Origin: Pontibacter silvestris | GTDB lineage: Bacteria > Bacteroidota > Bacteroidia > Cytophagales > Hymenobacteraceae | DNA: 64,000 nucleotides | Direction of reading: 5' to 3' | Assembly (NCBI RefSeq): GCF_020907275.1 | Contig: NZ_JAJJWI010000005.1 | Coordinates: 124,001-188,000, forward strand | Shown: piece after piece, positions 1 to 8,240 of the stretch | How positions within the stretch are numbered: position 1 is the stretch's first letter | Layout: every line of letters begins with the position of its first letter | The notes under the pieces: model-generated | What the model was told of the DNA's origin: nothing | Seen by the model: only the letters and a program-made list of their open reading frames with translations | The model's database searches: none | Made by a program: the position numbers and the translations under genes

Positions 1-83
1 GCAAAGCCCAGTACATCGAAACCACAGCAAACATTGGCTACGGTAGCAGGGGCATAAGCTTTAACAAATTCATTATTAGTCAT
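1..83 (-). CDS. thrB: Homoserine kinase, N-terminal fragment
   Basis: Only the first 27 codons lie in the window; the gene runs off the left edge on the minus strand. The residues read MTNNEFVKAYAPATVANVCC, followed by GFDVLGFA. APATVANV-x-x-GFDVLGFA is the conserved N-terminus of GHMP-family homoserine kinase, which phosphorylates homoserine in the cytoplasm on the way to threonine. Its start lies 11 bp after the stop of the aspartate kinase gene, so the two are almost certainly cotranscribed, and threonine synthase would be expected next outside the window. The call rests on a short fragment, but the motif is distinctive. Confidence 0.88.
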   Translation of the reverse strand, partial: MTNNEFVKAYAPATVANVCCGFDVLGF

Positions 84-94
84 GATATTATTAT

Positions 95-1504
95 TTATGC
101 CATTGCAATGGCTGCATTTTTATTTTGAGGTAGAAAGAAGCTGTCATGCAATAAGTTAACTGCCTTGTGCGAGTCATCTGCTTTTACCACGATAGAAATG
201 TTTCGTTCAGTGGCACCCTGGGCTATAGCTCTGATATTAACATTGTTTTTACCCAGAATAGAGAAAACAGTTCCTGCTATACCTGGTTGCTTGATCATGC
301 CATTTCCTACCAGTGCCACTATGCTCATAGGAGCCTCCAAAGTGAGAGGGTCCAGATCTACGGAAGCCAGTTCATCTGTAAACTCTGACGTTAATGCCTG
401 CACTGCTTTTTTTCCGTCACTCTCTGCCAAACCTATTGTGATACTTTGTTCTGATGATGACTGGGTGATAAAGTAGATGTTTATGTTTTCAGTTGCCACT
501 GCTTTAAACATACGCATGGCAATACCAGGCACACCAATCATGCCGCTGCCGCTTAAGGTAAGCATTGCAATATTATCTATGCAGGAAACGCCTTTTATAA
601 CATGCTTGCTTGGAGCAGGGTTGTCAGATATTAGAGTGCCTTTATGCGCTGGGTTGAAGGTGTTCTTAAGCACCAGTGGTATCTTTGCAGCAACCAAAGG
701 AGCAATAGTAGGAGGGTAAAGTACCTTTGCGCCAAAAAAAGCCAGCTCCATAGCTTCCTGGTAACTTAGTTCCTTTATAGAGTAAGCTGATTTTGCCTTT
801 CTCGGGTCGGTGGTATACATGCCATCTACATCAGACCATATTTCAAGCATTTCGGCCTGCATGGCAGCGGCATAAATAGAGGCACTGTAGTCGGAACCTC
901 CTCTCCCCAGCACAGTTGCTTTGCCTTTTTCGGATCGGGCAACAAACCCAGGCGCTATAATTAGTTTGGCTTTTGGTAATTGTTCTTTTATCCTGTTGTA
1001 AGACTTTTTCAGGTCTACTTTAGCATTCAGGTAATTTTCATCAGTCAAAATAAAGTCCCGGCTGTCGATCAGCACGTTTGGCAGGTCGTGGTACTGGAAA
1101 GCTACAGAAACTATGGCAGATGAAAGAATCTCACCATAACCTATTACACGAGCCTGAATGCTGTCACTTATCTCATCGAGCAGGTACACGCCTTTGCTCA
1201 TGTCTTCCAGCTCCCGAAGAATCATTTTAATCCTGCCCTTAATGTCGATCTGGAAATTAATAGGAACCAACTGCTCTATGGCATCCATGTGCTTAACCTC
1301 AAGCTGCTGAATTACATCCTGGTAAGACTCATCGTGTGCGGCAGCTTTTTGGAAACAGTTTATCAGCATATCTGTTACCCCGGACATGGCTGATACCACC
1401 ACCAGCATGTTTTTAGGGTAGTTTTTATCTTTCAGGATGGAGGCTATTTTTAGTATAGCATCGGAGTTGGCAACAGATGTGCCACCAAATTTCAAAACCA
1501 GCAT
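95..1504 (-). CDS. Aspartate kinase, ThrA-type, without homoserine dehydrogenase domain
   Basis: A 469-residue aspartate kinase, making aspartyl-4-phosphate for threonine, lysine and methionine synthesis. KFGGTSVA at residues 5-12 and GRGGSDYSAS near 200 are the kinase signatures. The C-terminal third carries two ACT domains (about 315-385 and 395-455), the usual site of amino acid feedback. The C-terminal ACT segment (NVNIRAIAQGATERNISIVV) resembles that of the bifunctional ThrA proteins. There a homoserine dehydrogenase domain follows, but here the protein stops about 30 residues later and thrB begins. I therefore leave the symbol blank: it could be called thrA or lysC. ATG start at 1504. 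A leader-like ORF lies upstream. Confidence 0.93.
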   Translation of the reverse strand: MLVLKFGGTSVANSDAILKIASILKDKNYPKNMLVVVSAMSGVTDMLINCFQKAAAHDESYQDVIQQLEVKHMDAIEQLVPINFQIDIKGRIKMILRELEDMSKGVYLLDEISDSIQARVIGYGEILSSAIVSVAFQYHDLPNVLIDSRDFILTDENYLNAKVDLKKSYNRIKEQLPKAKLIIAPGFVARSEKGKATVLGRGGSDYSASIYAAAMQAEMLEIWSDVDGMYTTDPRKAKSAYSIKELSYQEAMELAFFGAKVLYPPTIAPLVAAKIPLVLKNTFNPAHKGTLISDNPAPSKHVIKGVSCIDNIAMLTLSGSGMIGVPGIAMRMFKAVATENINIYFITQSSSEQSITIGLAESDGKKAVQALTSEFTDELASVDLDPLTLEAPMSIVALVGNGMIKQPGIAGTVFSILGKNNVNIRAIAQGATERNISIVVKADDSHKAVNLLHDSFFLPQNKNAAIAMA

Positions 1505-1598
1505 TATGAATGGTTTTAAGATTAAAATTGATTAAACGAAAATGCTTGAATAAGGCTGAAAAAGCCAGATAGCAGGTACAGAGTGGACGATATGTGCA

Positions 1599-1733
1599 TT
1601 AAACCCCCAGAGGGGTAATAATGATTGAGCATGTAGAACCAAAGCCAAACGCTGTACTTACACCAATAGACATAGCTATCTTTTTCTTCATAGAAGTTGT
1701 TGTCTTGGGTGATATTGTTTTTTTGCTTTTCAT
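1599..1733 (-). CDS. Candidate threonine/isoleucine-rich leader peptide upstream of aspartate kinase
   Basis: A 44-codon ORF on the same strand as the kinase gene, ending 94 bp before it. It starts MKSKKTISPKTTTSMKKKIA and ends with SIIITPLGV. It holds 7 Thr, 6 Ile and 7 Lys codons, including TTT, KKK and III runs, the end products or descendants of the pathway that the downstream operon starts. That is what an attenuation leader peptide looks like. The last codons can fold into a small GC-rich hairpin (five pairs, ACCCC with GGGGT, about 1605-1618). I do not see a strong terminator with a T-run between it and the kinase gene, so the mechanism is not shown. It could be a chance ORF. Confidence 0.35.
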   Translation of the reverse strand: MKSKKTISPKTTTSMKKKIAMSIGVSTAFGFGSTCSIIITPLGV

Positions 1734-1975
1734 GACTTTGATGGTTCAATATTGGGACTATTTAGTTCTGAAGCAAGAATTTGTTTGCTTTTTTATGAAA
1801 TCAATGCTAAAACTATTGTAAAGCAGTGTAAAACGGAACAGAATAAGCTACCATGCTTGTTTACAATTTTAACTAACTTTGCAAATTCTGTTAACATTAA
1901 AATTAAGTTGGCAGGTGTTGAATTATATAAAAACAGGCACAGAGCCAATGTGGCTGCTGCCTTAGCATAATTATT
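1734..1975. other. Divergent intergenic region, thr operon / queE
   Basis: AT-rich DNA between the leader candidate (minus) and queE (plus). It carries a TAACTTTG box facing queE and a TAGTTTTA box (1808-1815, minus strand) facing the thr operon, one base off the Bacteroidota -7 consensus TAnnTTTG. Neither has a convincing -33 TTTG at the right distance. No further gene is visible; ORFs in this stretch are short and lack protein-like composition. Confidence 0.4.
1874..1881 (+). promoter_or_regulatory. Candidate -7 promoter box for queE
   Basis: TAACTTTG is an exact match to the Bacteroidota -7 consensus TAnnTTTG and lies about 95 bp before the proposed queE start. The nearest TTG upstream (1857-1859) leaves a spacer of only 14 bp, shorter than usual, so the -33 element is weak or absent. 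Confidence 0.35.
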
Positions 1976-2629
1976 TTGGAGTCAACAAAAGAAATAAAAA
2001 AAGCTTCCATACATACCGTGCCGAAAGACGGCAGCGAACTACCATTGATGGAAGCGTTTTATACCATACAGGGTGAGGGTGGCAATACAGGTGTTGCCGC
2101 TTATTTTATTCGTTTAGGCGGTTGCGACGTTGGTTGCCACTGGTGTGATGTAAAAGAATCATGGGATGCAGAGGAGCACCCTTTAACGCGTATCGAAGAA
2201 ATAGTGCAGATGGCAGATCAGTACCCAGGTAAAACGGTTGTGATAACTGGTGGTGAACCTTTGCTGTACAACCTTAGTCCATTAACAGAGCTGTTACAGG
2301 AGCGCGGTATCAGGACGTTGGTAGAAACTTCAGGAGCATATCCTTTAAGTGGCCGTTGGGATTGGGTGTGCCTTTCGCCGAAGAAGTTTAAAGCACCTGA
2401 TGCTTCAGTGTATCCGTATGCGCATGAGTTAAAAATCATTATTTTTAACAAGAGCGATTTTGCCTGGGCTGAAGAACATGCCAGTAAGGTTGGGGAGCAT
2501 ACAAAGCTTTACCTGCAACCGGAGTGGAGCAAGGCCAGCCAAATAACACCACTTATAGTTGAGTACGTTAAAAATAACCCTAAATGGCGTGTGTCTTTGC
2601 AGACTCACAAGTACATGGATATTCCATAA
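1976..2629 (+). CDS. queE: 7-carboxy-7-deazaguanine synthase (QueE), radical SAM
   Basis: Converts 6-carboxy-tetrahydropterin to 7-carboxy-7-deazaguanine in the queuosine/preQ0 pathway. The iron-sulfur motif is the QueE variant C-x3-C-x2-C, read as GGCDVGCHWCD with cysteines near residues 50, 54 and 57. MEAFYTIQGEGG and VVITGGEPLL are further family signatures. The frame opens with TTG at 1976; no upstream in-frame ATG exists. The first internal ATG (2048) would start directly at MEAFYTIQGEG and give 193 residues, so the start is uncertain. The gene is followed after 8 bp by the OmpA-family gene on the same strand. No other queuosine genes are in the window. Confidence 0.93.
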   Translation: MESTKEIKKASIHTVPKDGSELPLMEAFYTIQGEGGNTGVAAYFIRLGGCDVGCHWCDVKESWDAEEHPLTRIEEIVQMADQYPGKTVVITGGEPLLYNLSPLTELLQERGIRTLVETSGAYPLSGRWDWVCLSPKKFKAPDASVYPYAHELKIIIFNKSDFAWAEEHASKVGEHTKLYLQPEWSKASQITPLIVEYVKNNPKWRVSLQTHKYMDIP

Positions 2630-2637
2630 CACTGATT

Positions 2638-4566
2638 ATGTATACAAAATTATTCTATGCTTTACTGCTGACCTGCCTTACATCTTATACCAGTTTATCC
2701 CAATCTAAAGCCTTAAGCACCAACTCCAGGAAGGCAGAAAGTTTGTATTATAAGGCTGAGGAATATGTTAAAGCCCGTGATTTTGACCGTGCCTTAAATA
2801 CCTTGGCAGATGCGGTAGAGAAAGACCCGAACTTTGGAGAAGCCTATCTGAAAGCGGCTCACCTGAATAGAATGATGGGGCGTAAGGCTGCTACTTATGA
2901 AAACCTGCAGAAAGGCCTCTCGCTGTTGCCCTATAGCCCAGCTTACGTAAACAGCTATTTCGATTTGGCGGACCTCTATTTTGAAAGAGGTGAATATAGT
3001 AAAGCCAGAGAGAATTTTGAAGCTTTCCTGAAATCTAAGACTAAGAATGCCCGGTTGGTTGATTTTGCCAGGCAGCAGCTTAAAACGATTGAGTTTGCCC
3101 AGGAAGCTATGCAACACCCGGTAGATTTTAGTCCTGTACGGATGCCTGACGCAATTAATAAGTTTGGCTTGCAGTATTTCCCTTCCACTACAGCTGATCA
3201 GCGCCAGTTTATTTATACTGCCCGTGCAGGCACCAGACCAGAGCAGGACGAAAACATTTATGTAAGCCAATGGCAGGAGGGTGAGTGGCAGCTACCTGTC
3301 TCTATTTCAGAAGCAATAAACTCAGCGGCAAATGAAGGGGCTGCTACTATTTCCGGTGATGGTAAAACATTGGTGTTTACCTCCTGTAACAGAGCAGATA
3401 CCCAAGGCGATTGCGATCTCTATATCTCATTTAGAACAGGTAATGAGTGGAGTGTTCCTAAAAATATGGGGGTAACAGTTAATTCTACTGCTTGGGAGTC
3501 ACAGCCAAGCCTTTCAGCAGATGGACGAACGTTATATTTTACCTCTACACGTGCCGGAGGGGTAGGCAAGGAAGATATATGGGTTACTTATCGGAATGAC
3601 GATAGCTCATGGCTTCAACCTGTAAATTTAGGAGAATCCATCAACTCTAAAGGTCGTGATATGGCCCCTTTTATACATGTAAGTGGCAATACGCTGTACT
3701 TTGTAAGTGATGGCCATCAGGGCTTAGGCGGCCTTGATGTTTTTATGTCTTCCCTGGTAAAAGGAAAGCATTGGGAAGATCCAAAAAATATGGGCTACCC
3801 GCTGAACACACATGCTGACGAAGGTTCTCTTTTTATCACGCCGGATAATAGAACAGGATACTACTCACGACAGGAGGTAACAGATGCCGGGGCAGCCACT
3901 ATACAACTCTATAGCTTTGATGTGCCGGTTGTTTGGAAGAGCAAAAGTAACAGCACTTATGCGCAGGGGCGGGTTTTTGATGCGGATACTAAAAAGCCGC
4001 TGGAGGCAGTCGTGCAGCTTTACGATGTAACAGTTGATTCGCTGCTGCAACAGGTAAAGTCCGACAGAATATCAGGAGAATATACCGTTGTGCTAACTGA
4101 GGGGAAACAATACGCTTTATATGTAAGTGCTCCAAAACATTTAACCAACAGCCTTAGCTTTGACTATACATCCAATAAAGCCTTAACACCTGTTGCACTT
4201 GATGTTTACCTGAAACCTATTAAATCTGGTGCTGCTGTTGTACTGAGCAACCTGTTTTTTGACACCGGAAAATATGAACTTGGCAGGAACTCTAAAACTG
4301 AGTTAGACAAAGTGATTACTTTCCTGCGACAGAACAAGGAAGTAAAGATTGAAATATCAGGACATACCGATGATGTTGGGTCAGGCAGAGATAATCAGGT
4401 ATTATCAGAAAGAAGGGCAAAGTCTGTAGCTGACTATATCACCAGCAACGGTATTGGCAATGAGCGCATCCGGTCCAAAGGGTACGGAGAAAGCAAGCCT
4501 GTCCAGCCTAATACTTCTGAAGAGAAGCGTAGCCAGAACCGACGAATTGAAATGCAGGTGCTTTAG
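2638..4566 (+). CDS. OmpA-family envelope protein with TPR and beta-propeller repeats (PorE-like architecture)
   Basis: A 642-residue exported protein, started at the ATG at 2638 because it gives a clean signal peptide (MYTKLFYALLLTCLTSYTSL); the frame is open further upstream only inside queE. Order of parts: TPR-like helices (about 25-150), WD40-like/PD40 propeller repeats (about 170-430, with repeated GKTLVFTS, GRTLYFTS and GNTLYFVSD units), a carboxypeptidase-regulatory-like fold (about 440-520), and a C-terminal OmpA peptidoglycan-binding domain (ISGHTDDVG, LSERRAKSV, NRRIEM). The same order is found in PorE of the type IX secretion system, but such proteins have many paralogues and this one has no lipobox cysteine. 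Likely periplasmic, tied to peptidoglycan. The specific role is unknown. Confidence 0.85.
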   Translation: MYTKLFYALLLTCLTSYTSLSQSKALSTNSRKAESLYYKAEEYVKARDFDRALNTLADAVEKDPNFGEAYLKAAHLNRMMGRKAATYENLQKGLSLLPYSPAYVNSYFDLADLYFERGEYSKARENFEAFLKSKTKNARLVDFARQQLKTIEFAQEAMQHPVDFSPVRMPDAINKFGLQYFPSTTADQRQFIYTARAGTRPEQDENIYVSQWQEGEWQLPVSISEAINSAANEGAATISGDGKTLVFTSCNRADTQGDCDLYISFRTGNEWSVPKNMGVTVNSTAWESQPSLSADGRTLYFTSTRAGGVGKEDIWVTYRNDDSSWLQPVNLGESINSKGRDMAPFIHVSGNTLYFVSDGHQGLGGLDVFMSSLVKGKHWEDPKNMGYPLNTHADEGSLFITPDNRTGYYSRQEVTDAGAATIQLYSFDVPVVWKSKSNSTYAQGRVFDADTKKPLEAVVQLYDVTVDSLLQQVKSDRISGEYTVVLTEGKQYALYVSAPKHLTNSLSFDYTSNKALTPVALDVYLKPIKSGAAVVLSNLFFDTGKYELGRNSKTELDKVITFLRQNKEVKIEISGHTDDVGSGRDNQVLSERRAKSVADYITSNGIGNERIRSKGYGESKPVQPNTSEEKRSQNRRIEMQVL

Positions 4567-4624
4567 TTGATAAAGCGAAAGGATGGGATTTGCTTATATT
4601 GATAATATTATCATAAATACATAA

Positions 4625-4671
4625 ATAACAGAAGGGCCAGCTATTGCAAATATAGCTGGCCCTTCTGTTAT
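4625..4671. terminator. 20-bp hairpin between convergent genes
   Basis: Arms 4625-4644 and 4652-4671 pair perfectly over 20 bp around a 7-nt loop, with a GC-rich core (GAAGGGCCAGC). It sits between the convergent stops of the OmpA-family gene and citrate synthase, so it can end both transcripts. The T-run is weak on either side. Confidence 0.7.
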
Positions 4672-4730
4672 AGGTAAGAAGCAAGTTGACCCGTATCTGT
4701 GTCTTCCTTGCTTCTTATATCTTTTAAAAA

Positions 4731-6017
4731 CTATCTTTTCTCAATAGAAACGTAATCACGTTCTTTCTCACCAACATAAATCTGACGCGGACGACCAATA
4801 GGCTCCTTGTTCTCACGAAGTTCTTTCCACTGTGCAATCCAGCCTGGCATACGGCCAAGGGCAAACATAACAGTAAACATGTTTGTAGGAATGCCTAGAG
4901 CTTGGTAAATGATGCCTGAATAGAAGTCTACGTTAGGGTAAAGCTTACGATCTACAAAGTAAGGATCCGTAAGTGCTGCCTCTTCCAGTTCTTTTGCGAT
5001 GTCCAGGATCGGATCTTTAATGCCTAGGGCAGAAAGTACATCATCAGCAGATTTTTTAATAATTTTAGCACGTGGGTCAAAGTTTTTGTACACACGGTGA
5101 CCGAAGCCCATCAAACGGAACGGATCATTTTTGTCTTTAGCTTTTGCTATGAACTTCTTAGAGTCTCCACCGTCAGCTTTAATTTCCTCCAGCATTTCGA
5201 TTACAGCCTGGTTAGCACCTCCGTGCAGGGGACCCCAAAGTGCACTGATGCCAGCAGACACAGAAGAGTACAGGCTGGCGTTAGCAGAACCCACAAGGCG
5301 TACTGTAGAAGTAGAGCAGTTTTGCTCGTGGTCAGCGTGCAGAATAAGCAGCTTATTCAGGGCATCTATAACAATCGGATTTACCTCATAAGTCTCAGTA
5401 GGATATGCAAACATCATGTGCATGAAGTTTGAGCAGTAATCCAGGCTGTTCTTTGGATAAATTACCGGGTGTCCGATAGAGTTTTTATAAGACCAGGCCG
5501 CTATGGTTGAAATTTTAGCCAATAAACGGACAATAGTCAGGTCAACTTCGTCTTTTGTCTGGTTAGGGTTAAGCGACTCAGGGTAGAACGCTGTAAGAGA
5601 ACTAACAAGAGCTGAAAGGATACCCATTGGGTGTGCAGTATATGGAAAGCCATCCAGAATTTTGCGCATATCTTCGTTAACCAAAGTATGTCTTTTAATC
5701 CTGTTGCTGAAATCTTCCAGTTCCTGAGCTGTAGGAAGAGAACCGTAAATCAGCAGGTAAGCAACTTCTATAAAACTGGACTTTTCTGCAAGTTGCTCTA
5801 TAGGATAACCTCTGTAACGAAGGATTCCCTCTTCTCCATCCAGGAAAGTGATGGCGCTTTGAGTAGCTCCTGTATTTTTGTAGCCAGGATCCAGAGTAAC
5901 AAAGCCGGATTCTGATCGCAATTTGGATATATCAATAGCTTTTTCATCTTCGGTTCCTACAACAAGAGGCATCTTGTAGGACTTACCGTCTAAATTAATT
6001 TCAGCGAAATCTGACAT
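4731..6017 (-). CDS. gltA: Citrate synthase
   Basis: A 428-residue type II (hexameric-type) citrate synthase, the length typical for the family, condensing oxaloacetate and acetyl-CoA in the cytoplasm. The active-site histidines are in GPLHGGANQAV and GFGHRVYKNFDPRA, and the catalytic aspartate is in PNVDFYSG. ATG start at 6017, giving MSDFAEINLDGKSYKMPLVV as in related proteins. The gene stands alone, convergent with the OmpA-family gene and divergent from the SusR-like regulator. Confidence 0.96.
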   Translation of the reverse strand: MSDFAEINLDGKSYKMPLVVGTEDEKAIDISKLRSESGFVTLDPGYKNTGATQSAITFLDGEEGILRYRGYPIEQLAEKSSFIEVAYLLIYGSLPTAQELEDFSNRIKRHTLVNEDMRKILDGFPYTAHPMGILSALVSSLTAFYPESLNPNQTKDEVDLTIVRLLAKISTIAAWSYKNSIGHPVIYPKNSLDYCSNFMHMMFAYPTETYEVNPIVIDALNKLLILHADHEQNCSTSTVRLVGSANASLYSSVSAGISALWGPLHGGANQAVIEMLEEIKADGGDSKKFIAKAKDKNDPFRLMGFGHRVYKNFDPRAKIIKKSADDVLSALGIKDPILDIAKELEEAALTDPYFVDRKLYPNVDFYSGIIYQALGIPTNMFTVMFALGRMPGWIAQWKELRENKEPIGRPRQIYVGEKERDYVSIEKR

Positions 6018-6641
6018 GTGTATATGGGTTTATGTCCGTTTTGTGTCAATTACCGGAAGCGAATTTATGCAAAAATGTCTATAAATGAAATCTAAGGAAG
6101 ATCTTATATTGTGATGAAGCAATGTTAATTTTGTCGCCACATAAGATTATATGTATAAACGTTAATTAGGTTAAAAGTTTTTGGTAAGTATTGTCCAGGT
6201 ACAAAAAAACATTATTGTTTATCTTCTTTATAAGAGCGGAGGCTTTAAACAACAGACTTTACAAAGTAAATGAAATAAAAATATTATTATCTTTGTGTGC
6301 TATCACTTGTTAGTTTTTGCAGTATATGCTGATTTTTAAAAGAGACTGAACAATAAAAAACACACAAGAAAAGTTTAGTAAAGCTCTTATAGCATTTGAT
6401 GTTTTAATGCGAGCAAAGCTTTGGCTTGTAAAAAACACTTCTGTTTTCTTTATTTACCATTGATATGCCTACTGTAGGAGCTGAGGTAGATACTAATCAT
6501 AACATAACCTGATGCAAGATAAACCTCTTTTGAAAGCAATATCAAAGAACTAATTCTGTTTAAAGCCAGAGCAGGGGTTTATAATATTATTCTTATAAGG
6601 GGTTAGCTTTAAGGTGCTAATCGCTTTGTTAATACAACTAT
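6018..6641. other. Divergent intergenic region, gltA / susR-like
   Basis: About 620 bp of AT-rich sequence with no supportable ORF. It must hold promoters for citrate synthase (minus) and the SusR-like regulator (plus). One exact -7 box is listed separately. I see no tRNA, repeat or riboswitch-like structure by eye. Confidence 0.5.
6288..6295 (+). promoter_or_regulatory. Candidate -7 promoter box for susR-like gene
   Basis: TATCTTTG exactly fits TAnnTTTG and points toward the regulator gene, leaving a long 5' UTR of about 340 nt. No good -33 TTTG lies 17-23 bp upstream, so confidence is low. Confidence 0.3.
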
Positions 6642-8240
6642 ATGAAGTTTGTCTTTTTCTTACTGATACTCTTGCTCCAAGCTGGATCAGCATTTTGTGT
6701 ATCTGGTACTGATAGCTTGCTCAATGAGCTTAGCCACACGATTGAAAATAAAGAAGTATATATCAAACAAAAGAAAGAGAGAATAAAGAAGCTCAAATCG
6801 GAGCTTAAAGAAGAAGTTTCTCCTGAGCAGCAGTTTGATGTATTTAATAAGCTCTATTACGAGTATCAATCCTTTAAATATGATTCAGCATTTACGTATG
6901 CCCAAAACCTTCAGGTGAAAGCGAGGCAACTGAACGATCCCAATAAAATAACTTATGCCAAGTTAAAACTAAGCTTCATCCTGCTGTCCTCCGGAATGTT
7001 CAAAGAGACATTGGACTCGTTAAACACTATAAATCTGGGGCAGGTGCCGGATAGTTTAAGGATAGACTATTACGCTTTAAAAGCACGTGCTTACTACGAC
7101 CTTGCCAATTATAACATGGACATATATTATGCTGACATGTACATAGAAAGAGGCAACAGGTTTCTGGACTCAGCCATTGCGCTTAGTGAAAGAAATACCT
7201 TACAGTTCCTCTCCTTAAGAGGATTGCGGAACATGAAAACTAAGAATTATAAGAATGCAGCAAATGATTTTCAACTGATTCTGGATAAACTCAACCCTTC
7301 TTATCATCAATATGCTATTGCGGCTGCTTCTCTCGGTATCATTTACAAAGAAACAGGAGAGACAGACAAAGCTATTGATTTTATGGCGAGAGCATCCATT
7401 GCAGATATCAAATCATCTACCAGGGAAACTGTTGCATTAATGTACCTGGCAGAACTACTTTACAACAATGGAGATGAATCCAGGGCTTATACCTATATAA
7501 AAGAGGCTCTCGAAGATGCTACCTTTTATGGTGCAAGGCAGCGGCAAATTCAGGTAGCTGCTATTCTTCCCATTATTGAAGGTGAAAGGCTGACCACAGT
7601 GGAGGGGCAAAGGAAGCGCCTGTTCTTGTATGCTACTGCTGTTACTATTCTGTCGGTATTGGTAGTTGCTTTTGCTATAATCATATTCAGGCAGGTTAAA
7701 CAACTGAAACAGGCGAAAAGAACAATTACGGAGGCTAATAATAACCTGCAGGAGATTAATGATCATTTAATTGAAGCTAACCTGATAAAGGAAGAATATA
7801 TAGGCTACTCTTTCCATGTTTATTCTGAGTACATCGACAAGATGGAAAAGTTTAAAAAGTCACTGGATAAGAAGTTAATGACTAAGAAATATGATGAGAT
7901 AAATCATGTTATGAAGTCCATTAATGTAAAGAAAGAACGCGAAGCTTTATACCTGAGCTTTGATAAAATATTCGTTAAACTATTTCCTAACTTCGTTACG
8001 GCTTTCAATTCTTATTTTAACGAAGAAGACAAGATCATACTGAAAGACAAAGACACCTTAAATATTGAACTAAGAATTTTTGCGCTTATTCGTATCGGGA
8101 TACATGATCATGAGCAGATAGCAAGAATTCTGGAGTATTCTGTTAATACAATTTACACCTATAAGACAAGAGTAAAGAACAGGTCAATACTTCCTAATGA
8201 GGAGTTCGAAAAGAAGATAATGGAAATCAAAGCTTTTTAG
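6642..8240 (+). CDS. SusR-like membrane regulator (TPR, DUF6377, C-terminal HTH)
   Basis: A 532-residue protein with an N-terminal signal sequence (residues 1-19), TPR-like helices in the periplasmic half (about 25-315), one transmembrane helix near 326-348 (FLYATAVTILSVLVVAFAII), a coiled segment, and a cytoplasmic C-terminal part matching DUF6377. The end, about 475-520 (RIGIHDHEQIARILEYSVNT), has a LuxR-like helix-turn-helix look. This architecture is that of SusR, the maltose-responsive activator of the Bacteroides starch system, and the gene sits directly before a complete starch locus on the same strand. The inferred role is to sense maltooligosaccharides and activate the susC operon. 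Assignment rests on architecture and neighbourhood. Confidence 0.82.
   Translation: MKFVFFLLILLLQAGSAFCVSGTDSLLNELSHTIENKEVYIKQKKERIKKLKSELKEEVSPEQQFDVFNKLYYEYQSFKYDSAFTYAQNLQVKARQLNDPNKITYAKLKLSFILLSSGMFKETLDSLNTINLGQVPDSLRIDYYALKARAYYDLANYNMDIYYADMYIERGNRFLDSAIALSERNTLQFLSLRGLRNMKTKNYKNAANDFQLILDKLNPSYHQYAIAAASLGIIYKETGETDKAIDFMARASIADIKSSTRETVALMYLAELLYNNGDESRAYTYIKEALEDATFYGARQRQIQVAAILPIIEGERLTTVEGQRKRLFLYATAVTILSVLVVAFAIIIFRQVKQLKQAKRTITEANNNLQEINDHLIEANLIKEEYIGYSFHVYSEYIDKMEKFKKSLDKKLMTKKYDEINHVMKSINVKKEREALYLSFDKIFVKLFPNFVTAFNSYFNEEDKIILKDKDTLNIELRIFALIRIGIHDHEQIARILEYSVNTIYTYKTRVKNRSILPNEEFEKKIMEIKAF

Noticed and set aside
1522-1749. 75-codon minus-strand ORF before aspartate kinase
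   Set aside because: Composition is not protein-like (many Tyr, Asn and Trp from AT-rich DNA). The overlapping +1 frame with Thr/Ile/Lys codons is the better leader candidate.
2794-3270. 158-codon minus-strand ORF opposite the OmpA-family gene
   Set aside because: Antisense shadow of a well-supported coding sequence; no family features.
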